Origin: JAGQPD01 sp020426865
GTDB lineage: Bacteria > Planctomycetota > Planctomycetia > Pirellulales > Pirellulaceae
NCBI GenBank assembly: GCA_041399065.1
Contig: JAWKTN010000001.1
Location: 186,001-250,000 of the forward strand
Direction of reading: 5' to 3'
DNA length: 64,000 bases
The translations under genes and the position numbers were made by a program. Positions 27,352 to 36,801 of the stretch are shown here, one piece after another. The notes beneath the pieces were generated by a model, which did no database searches, was not told where the DNA came from, and was given only the letters and a program-made list of their open reading frames with translations. Position 1 is the stretch's first letter. Every line of letters starts with the position of its first letter.

Positions 27352-28491
27352 TTAACGACGCTGGTTACGTTGTTGTTGAGCTCGCTGCTGTTGCTCTGCC
27401 TGTTGTTGCCGTCGTTGTTCTTGTCTACGAGCTTGTTCAGCGGCGGCGCGTTCTTTGTTGCCCACTATCGACTGCACACGGTTGGCGTGCATGACAAACA
27501 GCTGTGGATCGTCGATCAAGAACGGTGTGGACCAGGTTTTGCCGTCATTTCGATTGCAGATATTGAAGAACATCGTCTCGAATTTTTCGGCCCGGTAGGA
27601 ATACGGGAATTGGGATGTCAGATAATCGTCTTTCGTCAATTCGTCGACGCCGGGGGACGCATAGTAGTGGATCATCCCGTCGGCCGTGACCGACATCCCC
27701 AACGTCCACCAGCCGAATTCTTCGACTGATATGTCCTTTACGTGGAAGTCACGGCCAAGGCGATTACCGCGGACGGTTAGGAACGCGGAGTCCTTCTCGA
27801 CGTTGCGATCGGTCTCGCTCTTGAAGTGCACCCAAATGCCTGGCCAATATTGTTCGTACTCACGAACGGTTTTGGGACCGCGAAAACGAAATCGCGAAGT
27901 GTCTTCTTGGACGACGTCAGTGACCAGGCCGGTGGTGATTCGGAAGCCGAAATGGGGGCCAGTACGGTTTTCCCATTGATCTGCCGGCGGCAGATAGACG
28001 CGAGTCACAACGCTGGGGACCTCGCTGGCCGGAATGGCACCGATACGTTCCTTGATTTTCACGACGAGGTCGTCTTGCTGTACATCAAACGAATGCCCCC
28101 CAGGCACACCGGAATGGAGCGTACGGATCATCAGCGAAAACTTACTGCCGTCCAGTCCACTAGCGGGCGTCTCGACGACCTTAAGCAGATCGGGGTAGCC
28201 GCGTTCTGGCCCTTCGAACCAACGATCGTTCGTCGAATAGCCAAGGGGAAAAAATGCCTGCTCGTTGTTTTCTCGCGAACTTTTGGGACCGTTCTGTACG
28301 AAGTTCCAATCTTCGTCTGTAAACGTGTCGCCCACGAACGGTATTTCCGCTCCCGTTCCTGGAACGACGGGCCGCTGTGCTAGTGCCTGCGAGACGAATC
28401 CAACAGCAATACCCAGCGCCAGCATTGCGTTGGTTTGGCGGACTACGAATGACAAGCATGAAAAAATGTTCAATCGATAGCTCATGGCCAT
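27352..28491 (-). CDS. Secreted protein of unknown function with a Gln/Arg-rich tail
   Basis: 379 residues. A signal peptide is present (about 22-38, LALGIAVGFVSQALA). The body is beta-rich with many Trp and aromatic residues (GGHSFDVQQDDLVVKIKERIG, EQYWPGIWVHFKSE) and resembles exported planctomycete proteins without assigned activity. The last 30 residues are almost only Gln, Arg, Ala and Glu, giving a strongly charged low-complexity coil. No family recognised. It could be a carbohydrate-binding or cell-surface protein. Confidence 0.7.
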   Translation of the reverse strand: MAMSYRLNIFSCLSFVVRQTNAMLALGIAVGFVSQALAQRPVVPGTGAEIPFVGDTFTDEDWNFVQNGPKSSRENNEQAFFPLGYSTNDRWFEGPERGYPDLLKVVETPASGLDGSKFSLMIRTLHSGVPGGHSFDVQQDDLVVKIKERIGAIPASEVPSVVTRVYLPPADQWENRTGPHFGFRITTGLVTDVVQEDTSRFRFRGPKTVREYEQYWPGIWVHFKSETDRNVEKDSAFLTVRGNRLGRDFHVKDISVEEFGWWTLGMSVTADGMIHYYASPGVDELTKDDYLTSQFPYSYRAEKFETMFFNICNRNDGKTWSTPFLIDDPQLFVMHANRVQSIVGNKERAAAEQARRQEQRRQQQAEQQQRAQQQRNQRR

Positions 28492-28602
28492 GGTCTCGTC
28501 TTATCGTTTGGGGGCAAGGTCGAAATCAAATGAACGATTGCGAAGGCGTCGCTATTGGACGCGGCACTAGGAAGGCAAACTCTGGGGAACGTCAACAAAC
28601 CG

Positions 28603-28734
28603 CTAGTGCTTTGTTCCAACTGGGAATTGGGATATGGCGAACCGCGTAGCCTCTCCCAGACCCTCACATGTGTGGGTCTGGGAGAGGCGGCACAAAACGG
28701 CGCACCCTAATTCCCAATTGGAACAAAGCACTAG
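28603..28734. mobile_element. 132-bp MITE-like palindromic element
   Basis: The ends are near-perfect inverted repeats of about 29 bp (CTAGTGCTTTGTTCCAA at the left and its complement at the right; two mismatches). In the centre a second hairpin with perfect 15-bp arms (GCCTCTCCCAGACCC) surrounds an ACATGT core. There is no open frame inside. CTAG at both ends could include a TA or CTAG target duplication. Size and structure fit a miniature element moved by a transposase encoded elsewhere. The rest of 28492-28867 has no intact gene. Confidence 0.75.
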
Positions 28735-28867
28735 AGGCCGGTTGGTGGGCCTATAGCTGGTATCGCCAGAATCGCCCGATACAGTTCAAAGCGATCACGG
28801 TGCCGACGGGGAAATCGGCGCTGTGCTATCACTGAGTTTGCCGACGATGCAGGAAAAGACGAAGACG

Positions 28868-29530
28868 TCAGATCAAATGCGTGGGACCGGCTGGCATTGC
28901 ATTTCCCGACGTTTCTTCCACTGGAAGGAACTGTTCAGTCGCCGGATCAAAAGCGAAGACCTGTCCGGTTTCGATCTTGTAGACCCAGCCGTGCAGTTTC
29001 ACGCTTTCGCGGGCCAGCGCGGCCGCAACGGACGGATGCGTACGGAGGTTTTCGAGCTGGACGAGGACGTTTTCTTCGATGGTGGCAGTAAGGCGAGCGG
29101 CCGGATCGACGACATGTTTGTAGTTTTCCTTCATGATTCGCGACGTGGCCTCAGCGTGTCCCAGCCAGGAACGAACGGCGGGCAAGCCTTCGGTGGACGG
29201 CGGATCCAAGATAGCCTGCATGGCACCGCAGTGCGAGTGTCCGCAGATTACGATATCGCTTACTCCCAGCACGCTGACGGCATATTCGATTGTCGCAGCC
29301 TCTCCACCGTGCATCGCACCATGCGAGGGGACGATATTTCCGGCGTTTCGCATGATGAACAATTCCCCCGGTTGCGTTTGCGTTAGCAGGCTGGGATCGA
29401 TGCGGGAGTCGGAACAGGTAATGAACAGGGCCAACGGGTGCTGCCCGTCGGCGAGCAATTCGAAGAACTTTTCGTGGGGCCGGAACACGGTGTTCTTGAA
29501 ATGATGGATTCCTTGCACCAGCTTTTGCAT
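28868..29530 (-). CDS. Beta-class carbonic anhydrase
   Basis: 220 residues starting at MQKLVQGIHHF; the frame extends 12 codons further but without support. It interconverts CO2 and bicarbonate. The zinc ligands and catalytic dyad are visible: CSDSRID (first Cys, then Asp-Arg), and GHSHCGAM giving His and the second Cys. IMRNAGNIVP and a long C-terminal part (GWVYKIETGQVFAFD) are typical of the family. Isolated gene, close to a low-molecular-weight phosphatase gene on the opposite strand. Confidence 0.95.
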   Translation of the reverse strand: MQKLVQGIHHFKNTVFRPHEKFFELLADGQHPLALFITCSDSRIDPSLLTQTQPGELFIMRNAGNIVPSHGAMHGGEAATIEYAVSVLGVSDIVICGHSHCGAMQAILDPPSTEGLPAVRSWLGHAEATSRIMKENYKHVVDPAARLTATIEENVLVQLENLRTHPSVAAALARESVKLHGWVYKIETGQVFAFDPATEQFLPVEETSGNAMPAGPTHLI

Positions 29531-29771
29531 TGCTCGTCCTCTTGCTAGGCCGCAGCCAAACCGCACCCTTGTAACCGCACGTCCGATCGAGGGGGGTTCG
29601 GCGCCTGTCTTGTATACGTCGGCGGAGCAACCTGGTCAACCTCGGCTTGCGACGTTGGCGGCCGATGGGTCACAATAAGTCCGACGGCGGTCGCCTGGCG
29701 GAGGGGTCGCAGCGACGGTCAAGGAACATCTTGAGCCTTATGATTGCACCTTTGCGTTGAACGGAACCATC

Positions 29772-30227
29772 ATGCTCCCCACGGTATTGTTCTTATGTTC
29801 GGGCAATTACTATCGAAGTCGTTTTGCGGAGTTTTATTTTCGGCACTTGGCAGCAAGGCAGCGGCTTGCGTGGCAATCAGATTCGCGTGGATTGGCGTTG
29901 GACAACTACAATCCCGGACACATGTCGGCCCACACCGAACGGCTCTGTGAACAAATGGGGATCTCGACGGAGCCGTTGCGGTTTCCGATGAAGTTGACGG
30001 CACAGGATCTTAACGACGCAGCAATTGTGATCGCCGTAAAAGAAACGGAACATCGCCCGATGATTCGCCGACAGTTTCCTGACTGGGAGGACCGTATTGA
30101 GTATTGGGAAGTCCATGATTTGGACGTCGAGCCGGCATCGGTTGCGTTGCCACAGCTGGTTGGACAGGTCGAACAGTTGTTGGCGCGTCTGGCGGCGAGA
30201 GACACTGTTCCGGCAGGTGAATTGTAA
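29772..30227 (+). CDS. Low-molecular-weight protein tyrosine phosphatase family protein
   Basis: 151 residues from the ATG at 29772 (a TTG at 29757 is the alternative). The P-loop C-x5-R is LCSGNYYRS (Cys9, Arg15). The Asp-Pro catalytic loop of classical LMW phosphatases is not evident; WEVHDLDVEP in the C-terminal part may replace it, so the substrate may not be phosphotyrosine (arsenate-reductase-like or other roles are possible). The remaining fold is consistent with 5-stranded LMW-PTP. It lies 37 bp before nagB and may share its transcript. Confidence 0.75.
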   Translation: MLPTVLFLCSGNYYRSRFAEFYFRHLAARQRLAWQSDSRGLALDNYNPGHMSAHTERLCEQMGISTEPLRFPMKLTAQDLNDAAIVIAVKETEHRPMIRRQFPDWEDRIEYWEVHDLDVEPASVALPQLVGQVEQLLARLAARDTVPAGEL

Positions 30228-30264
30228 TAGCGGCTTGAACGAACTGATAGAAAGATGAAATCGC

Positions 30265-31047
30265 ATGGAAATCGTCATCAAAGATACATACGAAGAGATG
30301 AGTCGCGAGGCGGCGCACGAGGTCGCGAGTCTGTTGAACATGAAACCGAATGCCGTGTTGGGCATGGCGACAGGTTCCACACCGCTGGCGGTCTACCGCG
30401 AACTGGTGCGGATGCACCGAGAGGAATCGCTCGACTTTTCGCAGGTTACGACATTTAACTTGGATGAATACGTGGGATTGCCGCCGAATCATCCGCAGAG
30501 CTACCACTATTTCATGCACGAGAATTTCTTCAAGCATGTGAACATTGCGCGCCAGAACATCTACATTCCGTCGGGCAACACGCGGAATTACCGAGCGTTT
30601 TGCGAGTGGTATGAAGACCGAATCCGCGAGGCGGGTGGTATCGACCTGCAAATTCTGGGGATTGGTTCGGACGGGCATATTGCTTTCAATGAGCCGACCA
30701 GTTCGTTGTCGTCACGAACGCGACTAAAGACGCTAGCGCGGCAGACGATCGAGGACAATTCACGGTTCTTCGCCAACGCCGATGAGGTTCCAGTGTATGC
30801 CATCACGATGGGGGTGGGGACGATCCTGGACGCACGGCACTTGGTGATGGTGGCCAATGGATTGCACAAGGCCAAGGCGATCGCGGCGGCCGTTGAAGGC
30901 CCGGTGACGCACATGATCACCGCTTCAGCACTGCAGTTACATCCTTCGGCGCGCGTCTATCTGGACAATGAAGCGGCCAGTCAACTGCAAATGCGCGAGT
31001 ACTACGACTGGATCGCTCACAAACGCCCGTCCGCACCCGCATATTGA
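30265..31047 (+). CDS. nagB: Glucosamine-6-phosphate deaminase
   Basis: 260 residues, the normal length. It converts glucosamine-6-phosphate to fructose-6-phosphate and ammonia, the step that brings amino sugars into glycolysis. Motifs include GMATGSTPLAVY near residue 34, FNLDEYVGLP near 67 with the catalytic Asp, and LGIGSDGHIAFNEP near 130. No allosteric extension is present. Fits growth on chitin, peptidoglycan or amino-sugar glycans, together with the sialidase-like and M60-like genes in the window. No nagA or sugar transporter is seen here. Confidence 0.95.
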   Translation: MEIVIKDTYEEMSREAAHEVASLLNMKPNAVLGMATGSTPLAVYRELVRMHREESLDFSQVTTFNLDEYVGLPPNHPQSYHYFMHENFFKHVNIARQNIYIPSGNTRNYRAFCEWYEDRIREAGGIDLQILGIGSDGHIAFNEPTSSLSSRTRLKTLARQTIEDNSRFFANADEVPVYAITMGVGTILDARHLVMVANGLHKAKAIAAAVEGPVTHMITASALQLHPSARVYLDNEAASQLQMREYYDWIAHKRPSAPAY

Positions 31048-31227
31048 CGTGGGGTTCGCAGTATCGTAGCCTGCAGTCACGCAAGAACGGTCCCACGAAT
31101 GGCGGCGCCCATAGGTAGCCGCCACCCGGCACATCGCCACTCGGGGCATCACCAACAGACTTGACTTCGATGCATACCCGGCGAAAGATTCGCTTGTCCT
31201 ATGCACCGCCGACACCACGGAGTAAAC

Positions 31228-33273
31228 ATGCCAACAAAGATAACGATGCTACTGGCCTTAATCGCGACCACCTTCGTGGCTCCGCACGTGGCGGCACAAG
31301 AGGCGAAATCGGGGATCGACAAGATCGGCTTCGACAAATCGGTTCGAGTTCAAGACGACTTGTTCTTGCATGTCAATGGCCAGTGGTTGATTCACACGCC
31401 GATTCCCCCCGACAAATCGAACTACGGATCATTTCTGATATTACAGGATGAGGCACTGGCCCATCAACGCGAGATCATCGAAGGGGCAGCGGCAGCAAGT
31501 CACGCTGCCGGTAGCGACGCACAGAAGGTCGGCGATTTCTATCGCAGTTTCATGGACGAAGACCGAATTGAGCAGCTGGGTGTCGCCCCACTGGGTGAGA
31601 TGTTGGCTGAAATTGATGCCATCCGAAATGTCGAACAGCTGGTCACGTACTTCGGCAGCTCACAGGCACAAGGTGGCGGCAATCCCGTCGGCTTTTACGT
31701 CGATCAAGACGACAAGGACTCGTCCCGCTATCTGGTCGCGGTCATCCAAAGCGGCACGTCGCTTCCCGATCGTGATTATTACCTGGAAGATGACGAGAAA
31801 TATACCGAAGCTCGCGCGGCACTGGCTGCGTATGTCACCAAGATCTTCGAACTGGCCAAGGTCGACGCACCTGACAACACTGCAGACGCCATCGTGGCCT
31901 TGGAAAAGGAGCTGGCGGCTATCCAATGGCCACGTACGGAATTGCGAGATGCCGACAAACGTTATAACAAATTCACCATCGACCAGTTGACCGAGAAGCT
32001 CCCCGGGATCGACTGGAAGACGTTTTTTGCCCATGCCGGAGTCGACGACGTCAAGGAGGTCAATGTCAATACGCCAAGCTTCTTCGAAGGCCTCCAGGAA
32101 CTGATCACCAAAACGCCACTCGAATCGTGGAAATTGTACTTGAAGTTTCACTTGATCGACGCCTACGCGCCGTTTCTATCGCGCGACTTCGTCGATGCAC
32201 ATTTCGATCTCCATGAAAAGCAACTGGCCGGCGTTCCTGAGCAACAACCGCGTTGGAAGCGAGCCGTCGAGGCGACTGCTGGTGGCGGTGCCGGCAGTTT
32301 TGGCGTCCTCGGTGACTCGGTGGGAAAACTTTACGTGCAACAGCACTTTCCGCCGGAAGCCAAGGCGCAAATGGATGTGCTCGTGCAGAATCTATTGAAA
32401 GCGTATGAAGTCAGTATCGACGATCTGACTTGGATGACTCCGGCCACCAAAGAACGGGCCCTGGCAAAACTCAAGAAGATCCGGACCAAGATCGGCTATA
32501 CCACCAAATGGCGTGACTACTCCCAGTTGCAGATCAAGCCGGACGATTTGATTGGTAACATGATGCGATCGGCTCAAGTCGAACACGACCGCATGATCAG
32601 CAAGCTGGGTAAGCCTGTCGATCGCGAAGAATGGGGAATGACACCGCAAACGGTCAACGCGTACTACAACCCTGGCATGAATGAGATCGTCTTTCCGGCC
32701 GCGATTCTACAGCCCCCGTTTTTTGATCCGAACGTAGAGAACGCCGTCAATTACGGTGGGATCGGTGCTGTGATCGGACATGAAATCAGTCACGGATTCG
32801 ACGATCAAGGGAGCAAGTACGACGGTGACGGCAATTTGGAGAATTGGTGGACCGACGAAGATCGTGCCGCGTTCCAACAATTGACACAACGATTGGTGGA
32901 CCAGTTTTCTAAATACGAGGCGCTCCCCAACAAGCCCGTCAACGGTCAACTGACTCTAGGCGAGAACATCGCCGACCTGTCGGGGATGGCAATCGCACAC
33001 AAGGCCTATGTGATGTCACTTGGCGGCAAGCCTTCGCCCGAGCTAGACGGTTACACGGGCAATCAACGTTTCTTTATCGGTTGGTCGCAGATCTGGCGCA
33101 GGAAATATCGCGACGACGAGATGGTGCGTCGGTTGCTTGTCGATCCCCATTCGCCATCGCAGTTTCGCGCCAACGGGCCGGTTTCCAATCTCGATACGTT
33201 TTACCAAGCATTTGGTGTCAAGGAAGGAGATAAGCTCTTCAAGGCCCCGGAGGATCGCATCCAGATCTGGTAA
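31228..33273 (+). CDS. M13 family (neprilysin/PepO-like) zinc metallopeptidase, secreted
   Basis: 681 residues from the ATG at 31228, which has GGAG upstream; the frame extends nine codons further. A signal peptide ends at HVAAQ. Substrate-binding NAYYNPGMNEIVFPA precedes the zinc site HEISH at residues 518-522, and GENIAD (Glu579) gives the third ligand. The chain ends in IQIW; the C-terminal Trp is conserved in M13 enzymes. These peptidases cut small peptides outside the cytoplasm. The gene stands alone between nagB and the YceI gene. Confidence 0.95.
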   Translation: MPTKITMLLALIATTFVAPHVAAQEAKSGIDKIGFDKSVRVQDDLFLHVNGQWLIHTPIPPDKSNYGSFLILQDEALAHQREIIEGAAAASHAAGSDAQKVGDFYRSFMDEDRIEQLGVAPLGEMLAEIDAIRNVEQLVTYFGSSQAQGGGNPVGFYVDQDDKDSSRYLVAVIQSGTSLPDRDYYLEDDEKYTEARAALAAYVTKIFELAKVDAPDNTADAIVALEKELAAIQWPRTELRDADKRYNKFTIDQLTEKLPGIDWKTFFAHAGVDDVKEVNVNTPSFFEGLQELITKTPLESWKLYLKFHLIDAYAPFLSRDFVDAHFDLHEKQLAGVPEQQPRWKRAVEATAGGGAGSFGVLGDSVGKLYVQQHFPPEAKAQMDVLVQNLLKAYEVSIDDLTWMTPATKERALAKLKKIRTKIGYTTKWRDYSQLQIKPDDLIGNMMRSAQVEHDRMISKLGKPVDREEWGMTPQTVNAYYNPGMNEIVFPAAILQPPFFDPNVENAVNYGGIGAVIGHEISHGFDDQGSKYDGDGNLENWWTDEDRAAFQQLTQRLVDQFSKYEALPNKPVNGQLTLGENIADLSGMAIAHKAYVMSLGGKPSPELDGYTGNQRFFIGWSQIWRRKYRDDEMVRRLLVDPHSPSQFRANGPVSNLDTFYQAFGVKEGDKLFKAPEDRIQIW

Positions 33274-33359
33274 CCATTTAAGCTCGCGTCTTGCCCGTTG
33301 TTTGAGTCGTACTGCCATTACGTCCGTTCTCATGCGGCAATCCCCTAACTGGAGAAACC

Positions 33360-33932
33360 ATGTCCTGCAAACTCATTCCCTACAGTCTCGCTGCGGTTTT
33401 CGTCTTTGGCGCTGCGGCGTTGGTTCACGCCGACGATTATGGACTTGACCCCACGCATACAGCAGTCAGTTTTCAGGTATCCCACCTTGGAATCAGCTGG
33501 ACGCATGGCCGCTTCAACCAGGTCGAAGGCCAATTCTCCATCGATCCGGCCAATCCCGCCGATGCCATGTTCGCAATGGCGATCAATGCCGACAGTATCG
33601 ACACGGGCAACCAACAACGTGACGATCACCTTCGCAGTCCGGACTATTTCAATACGAAGCAGTTTCCAACGATCAGTTTCAAGAGCACCAAGGCCGAAAA
33701 GGTCGAAGAGGGTATCCAGGTTACTGGCGACATGACCATGCATGGCCAGACCAAGGCGATCACGTTTTTGCTGAAAGGAGGCAAAACCGCGACCTTTCCC
33801 CAAGGGGTCGAACGGATGGGGTTTTCAACCAGCTTGAAGATCAAACGGTCGGATTTTGGTATGAGCAATATGTTGGAGGCGATCGGGGATGAGATCTTTA
33901 TTGGCATCAGCTTTGAAGGCGTCAAGAAATAG
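33360..33932 (+). CDS. YceI family periplasmic lipid-binding protein
   Basis: 190 residues. A signal peptide ends at LVHADD. The mature part is the YceI eight-stranded barrel: YGLDPTHTAVSFQVSHLG at the start, DDHLRSPDYFNTKQFPTISFKS in the middle and the GISFEGVKK end match the family, whose members bind polyisoprenoids or amphiphiles. It lies 87 bp after the M13 peptidase and 50 bp before a membrane protein gene. Function in planctomycetes unknown. Confidence 0.93.
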   Translation: MSCKLIPYSLAAVFVFGAAALVHADDYGLDPTHTAVSFQVSHLGISWTHGRFNQVEGQFSIDPANPADAMFAMAINADSIDTGNQQRDDHLRSPDYFNTKQFPTISFKSTKAEKVEEGIQVTGDMTMHGQTKAITFLLKGGKTATFPQGVERMGFSTSLKIKRSDFGMSNMLEAIGDEIFIGISFEGVKK

Positions 33933-33981
33933 CCATCTTGCTGAATGTGCCATCGCCTTCAACTAACGATCGCAGCGAACG

Positions 33982-35046
33982 ATGCCCGATCCAATACTCA
34001 TGGCGAAAGCAACGGTGGCGGCCGCACTCGTCGCGGCGATCGCCGCCATCGCGGCCTTCCTCGGCTTGCGGCCGGTTGCTCGTTCGCTCGAAGGGAAACG
34101 AGCCCAGTCGATGGGCGCATCGGCCGGTGGTGCGTCAAGTCGGACCTTGTCTCTGCCGTCGTATGTCGCGCAATTGGCAAGTCTGTGCTCCTTGCCGGTT
34201 GGTTATTACATTGGCTGCTGGGTCCTTGGGCTGTTGCCGAATTGGCCGATTGTCGAAGATCGCGATCGGATGTTGTGGCTCGTTCTTCCAGGTGTCACGC
34301 TGGTCGAAGCGATCGGCTGTTTCGCCGGCGGTCGACGATGGTGGTCGCGCGCTATTGTCTGGATGCTGCGGTTGGCCATAAGTGTGGCAGTCGCTCGCGT
34401 CCTATTGCACGGATCCATCTATCTGGCGGATGTTGTCGGACCGGGAACGCGCAAATGGGATGACGCGTCGTCCGGGATGATCCTCTTGGCGATCGGCTCC
34501 GGCGTACTGCTCGTTTGGACCACCGCGATCTGGGTCACAACGCGAAGTAGTGGTCGATCGATGTTGTTATCGTTTTTTTTTGTAGCGGGTGCGGCCGCGA
34601 TATCGATCATGTTGTCGGGCTATGCCACTGGCGGTCAACTCGGACTGCCACTAGCGGGCGCGATCGTTGGGCTGCTCTTCGCGTCATGGTGCCTCCCGAT
34701 CGGGGACGTCACCGGCAGTCCTGGGCTGGTGACGGCGATGGGATTCTGCTGCGTAACGTTGGCGAGCCTGCTGGTCGTCGGGCATTTCTTCGCCGAGCTA
34801 ACCGCGCGCAACGCCGTGATCCTGGGGCTGAGCCCGTTGTTGGGGGCGATTCCCGAGCTAATACGATTCGAGCGGTTTCCCCGACTGGCTCGCAGCGGAC
34901 TACGAGTTGCTCTGGTCATCCTTCCATTGGCGTTCGTGCTTCAGGCAACAGGGCGGTCGTTTCGTGACCGTTCGACGAACTCGGGCCAGGCAGCTTCTGG
35001 AATTCCGGAACCGTCAGTAAGCGACTACATGAATTTTGGAAAGTAA
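33982..35046 (+). CDS. Multi-pass membrane protein of unknown function
   Basis: 354 residues, mostly hydrophobic, with about nine likely membrane helices (for example near 8-28, 65-84, 97-113, 125-145, 165-185, 193-215 and 218-235). The N-terminal helix is very Ala-rich (AAALVAAIAAIAAFLGL). The C-terminus is soluble. No transport or enzyme motif was recognised. The stop (TAATGC) overlaps the following frame, but the sulfatase itself begins 150 bp later. Confidence 0.7.
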   Translation: MPDPILMAKATVAAALVAAIAAIAAFLGLRPVARSLEGKRAQSMGASAGGASSRTLSLPSYVAQLASLCSLPVGYYIGCWVLGLLPNWPIVEDRDRMLWLVLPGVTLVEAIGCFAGGRRWWSRAIVWMLRLAISVAVARVLLHGSIYLADVVGPGTRKWDDASSGMILLAIGSGVLLVWTTAIWVTTRSSGRSMLLSFFFVAGAAAISIMLSGYATGGQLGLPLAGAIVGLLFASWCLPIGDVTGSPGLVTAMGFCCVTLASLLVVGHFFAELTARNAVILGLSPLLGAIPELIRFERFPRLARSGLRVALVILPLAFVLQATGRSFRDRSTNSGQAASGIPEPSVSDYMNFGK

Positions 35047-35198
35047 TGCGCCGCGATATAGCGCTTGGGATCTATCGCAATCTCGCCCTATCGGCGTGGT
35101 TTTATTCGTCGCGAGTCTGTCGTATGATGGGTGCCTGCCTGAGGCCTTCGCCGAGCCGCCTGATCATCGCAATGCTACGCCCCTTGAAAGGAAATGCA

Positions 35199-36704
35199 AT
35201 GCCGCGAAGAACACCGATTGTATGCAAATGCTGGTTACTGTTGGCGACCATCTATATATTTGCGGCCCCCTGTCGTGTTTTGATGGCAGTGGAAGTAGCA
35301 GGGAAGCGTCCCAATATCATCCTGGTCATGACGGACGACCAGGGGATGGGGGATCTGTCATGTCTTGGCAATCCGATATTAAGAACACCCAATTTAGACC
35401 ACTTCTATGCCCTTTCGACTCGATTTACGGATTTTCATGTCAGTCCCACTTGTGCACCGACGCGTTCATCGATCATGAGCGGTCGCCATGAATTCCGCAA
35501 TGGTGTGACGCACACGATTAACGAGCGCGAGCGGATGGCGTTGGCGACGACGACGCTACCACAACTGCTGCAGAACACCGGATATGCAACGGGAATCTTC
35601 GGAAAGTGGCATCTGGGTGATGAAGATGCCTATCAGCCTTACAATCGTGGATTCAGTGAAGTGTTTATCCACGGCGCGGGCGGCATTGGCCAGGCGTATC
35701 CTGGCAGTTGTGCGGATTTTCCGCCGAATCGCGAAAACAAGTATTTCGATATCGTCGCGCTGCACAACGATACGATCGTGCAGACTTCCGGTTTTTGCAC
35801 CGATGTCTTTTTCCAGGCGGCGTTGGGATGGATCAAGCAGTGTCACGACGCCGATCAACCGTTCTTCGCGTACCTTCCGACCAATGCGCCTCATGGACCG
35901 ATGATCGCGCCGAAAAGGTCGGCTCAGCGTTTTCTGGACCTTGGATACGACAACGCGACCGCGGGCCGCTATGGCATGATCGAAAACATTGATGACAATT
36001 TCGGGTTACTCATGCGCAAGTTGGACGAGTGGCAAATGTGGGAGGATACATTGGTGATTTTCATGACCGATAACGGACAATCGGACCTGCAAGGACGTCA
36101 AAACGGCCAGCCCGTTCCACTCTATACCGCCGGATTCAAGTCAGGCAAGGGATCGCCCTATGAAGGGGGCACGCACGTGCCAGCTTTCTGGCGGTGGAAA
36201 GGCGTGCTGGGCGAGGGGGTCGACATCGATAAGCTGACCGCCCATATCGACCTGTTCGACACGTTCTGTGCACTAACTGGCGCCGAAGTCTCGGATACCA
36301 CCCAGAAACGCGACGGCCGTTCGCTGGCGCCCCTATTGGAGGATCCCAATGCCGATTGGCCCGATCGAGAAATCTTCGTGCACCGTGGTCGATGGCCGCA
36401 AATGGACGACCCGAATGACCACAAGTTCGATGCATGTGCCGTGCGCACAGAGAAATGGCGATTTGTAAACAACCGGGAACTGTATGACATCGAGGCCGAC
36501 CCATACGAAAAGCAGAATGTGGCCAACGACCATCCCGACGTCGTCGCTCGGCTGCGCGAAGCTTATGACAAATGGTGGTCGGAAACTGTGCCGCTGATGG
36601 TTAATGAAGGCGCCCCGTTTTCCCCAACCCATCCGCAAGCCGAACGATACAACCTTCAGCTACGGGAAATGGGCATTCCTGATTGGCAACCTCTTCCGTT
36701 CTAA
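35199..36704 (+). CDS. Secreted type I sulfatase
   Basis: 501 residues. The ATG at 35199 has AAAGGA upstream and starts a signal peptide; 51 further codons of open frame upstream are probably untranslated. The catalytic motif C-A-P-T-R (Cys85 to Arg89, in SPTCAPTRSSIMSGRH) is the formylglycine site read by a sulfatase-maturing enzyme. The metal-binding MTDDQGMGD (about 44-52) and the GKWHLG motif are also present. Target is probably a sulfated polysaccharide; subfamily S1 class cannot be assigned here. A perfect 9-bp stem hairpin follows the gene. Confidence 0.95.
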   Translation: MPRRTPIVCKCWLLLATIYIFAAPCRVLMAVEVAGKRPNIILVMTDDQGMGDLSCLGNPILRTPNLDHFYALSTRFTDFHVSPTCAPTRSSIMSGRHEFRNGVTHTINERERMALATTTLPQLLQNTGYATGIFGKWHLGDEDAYQPYNRGFSEVFIHGAGGIGQAYPGSCADFPPNRENKYFDIVALHNDTIVQTSGFCTDVFFQAALGWIKQCHDADQPFFAYLPTNAPHGPMIAPKRSAQRFLDLGYDNATAGRYGMIENIDDNFGLLMRKLDEWQMWEDTLVIFMTDNGQSDLQGRQNGQPVPLYTAGFKSGKGSPYEGGTHVPAFWRWKGVLGEGVDIDKLTAHIDLFDTFCALTGAEVSDTTQKRDGRSLAPLLEDPNADWPDREIFVHRGRWPQMDDPNDHKFDACAVRTEKWRFVNNRELYDIEADPYEKQNVANDHPDVVARLREAYDKWWSETVPLMVNEGAPFSPTHPQAERYNLQLREMGIPDWQPLPF

Positions 36705-36711
36705 TCGCCCG

Positions 36712-36739
36712 GGGCAACCATGTTGGACTCTGGTTGCCC
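36712..36739. terminator. Hairpin after the sulfatase gene
   Basis: GGGCAACCA and its perfect complement TGGTTGCCC enclose a 10-base loop. No long U-run follows (GAGGTCTTTCG), so it may be a terminator of weak intrinsic type or an RNA-stability element. Confidence 0.5.
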
Positions 36740-36801
36740 GAGGTCTTTCGAATAATTACTCCAGGCCCCGGCCCCTAATAACCTAATAAAGGAACTCCAC
36801 T

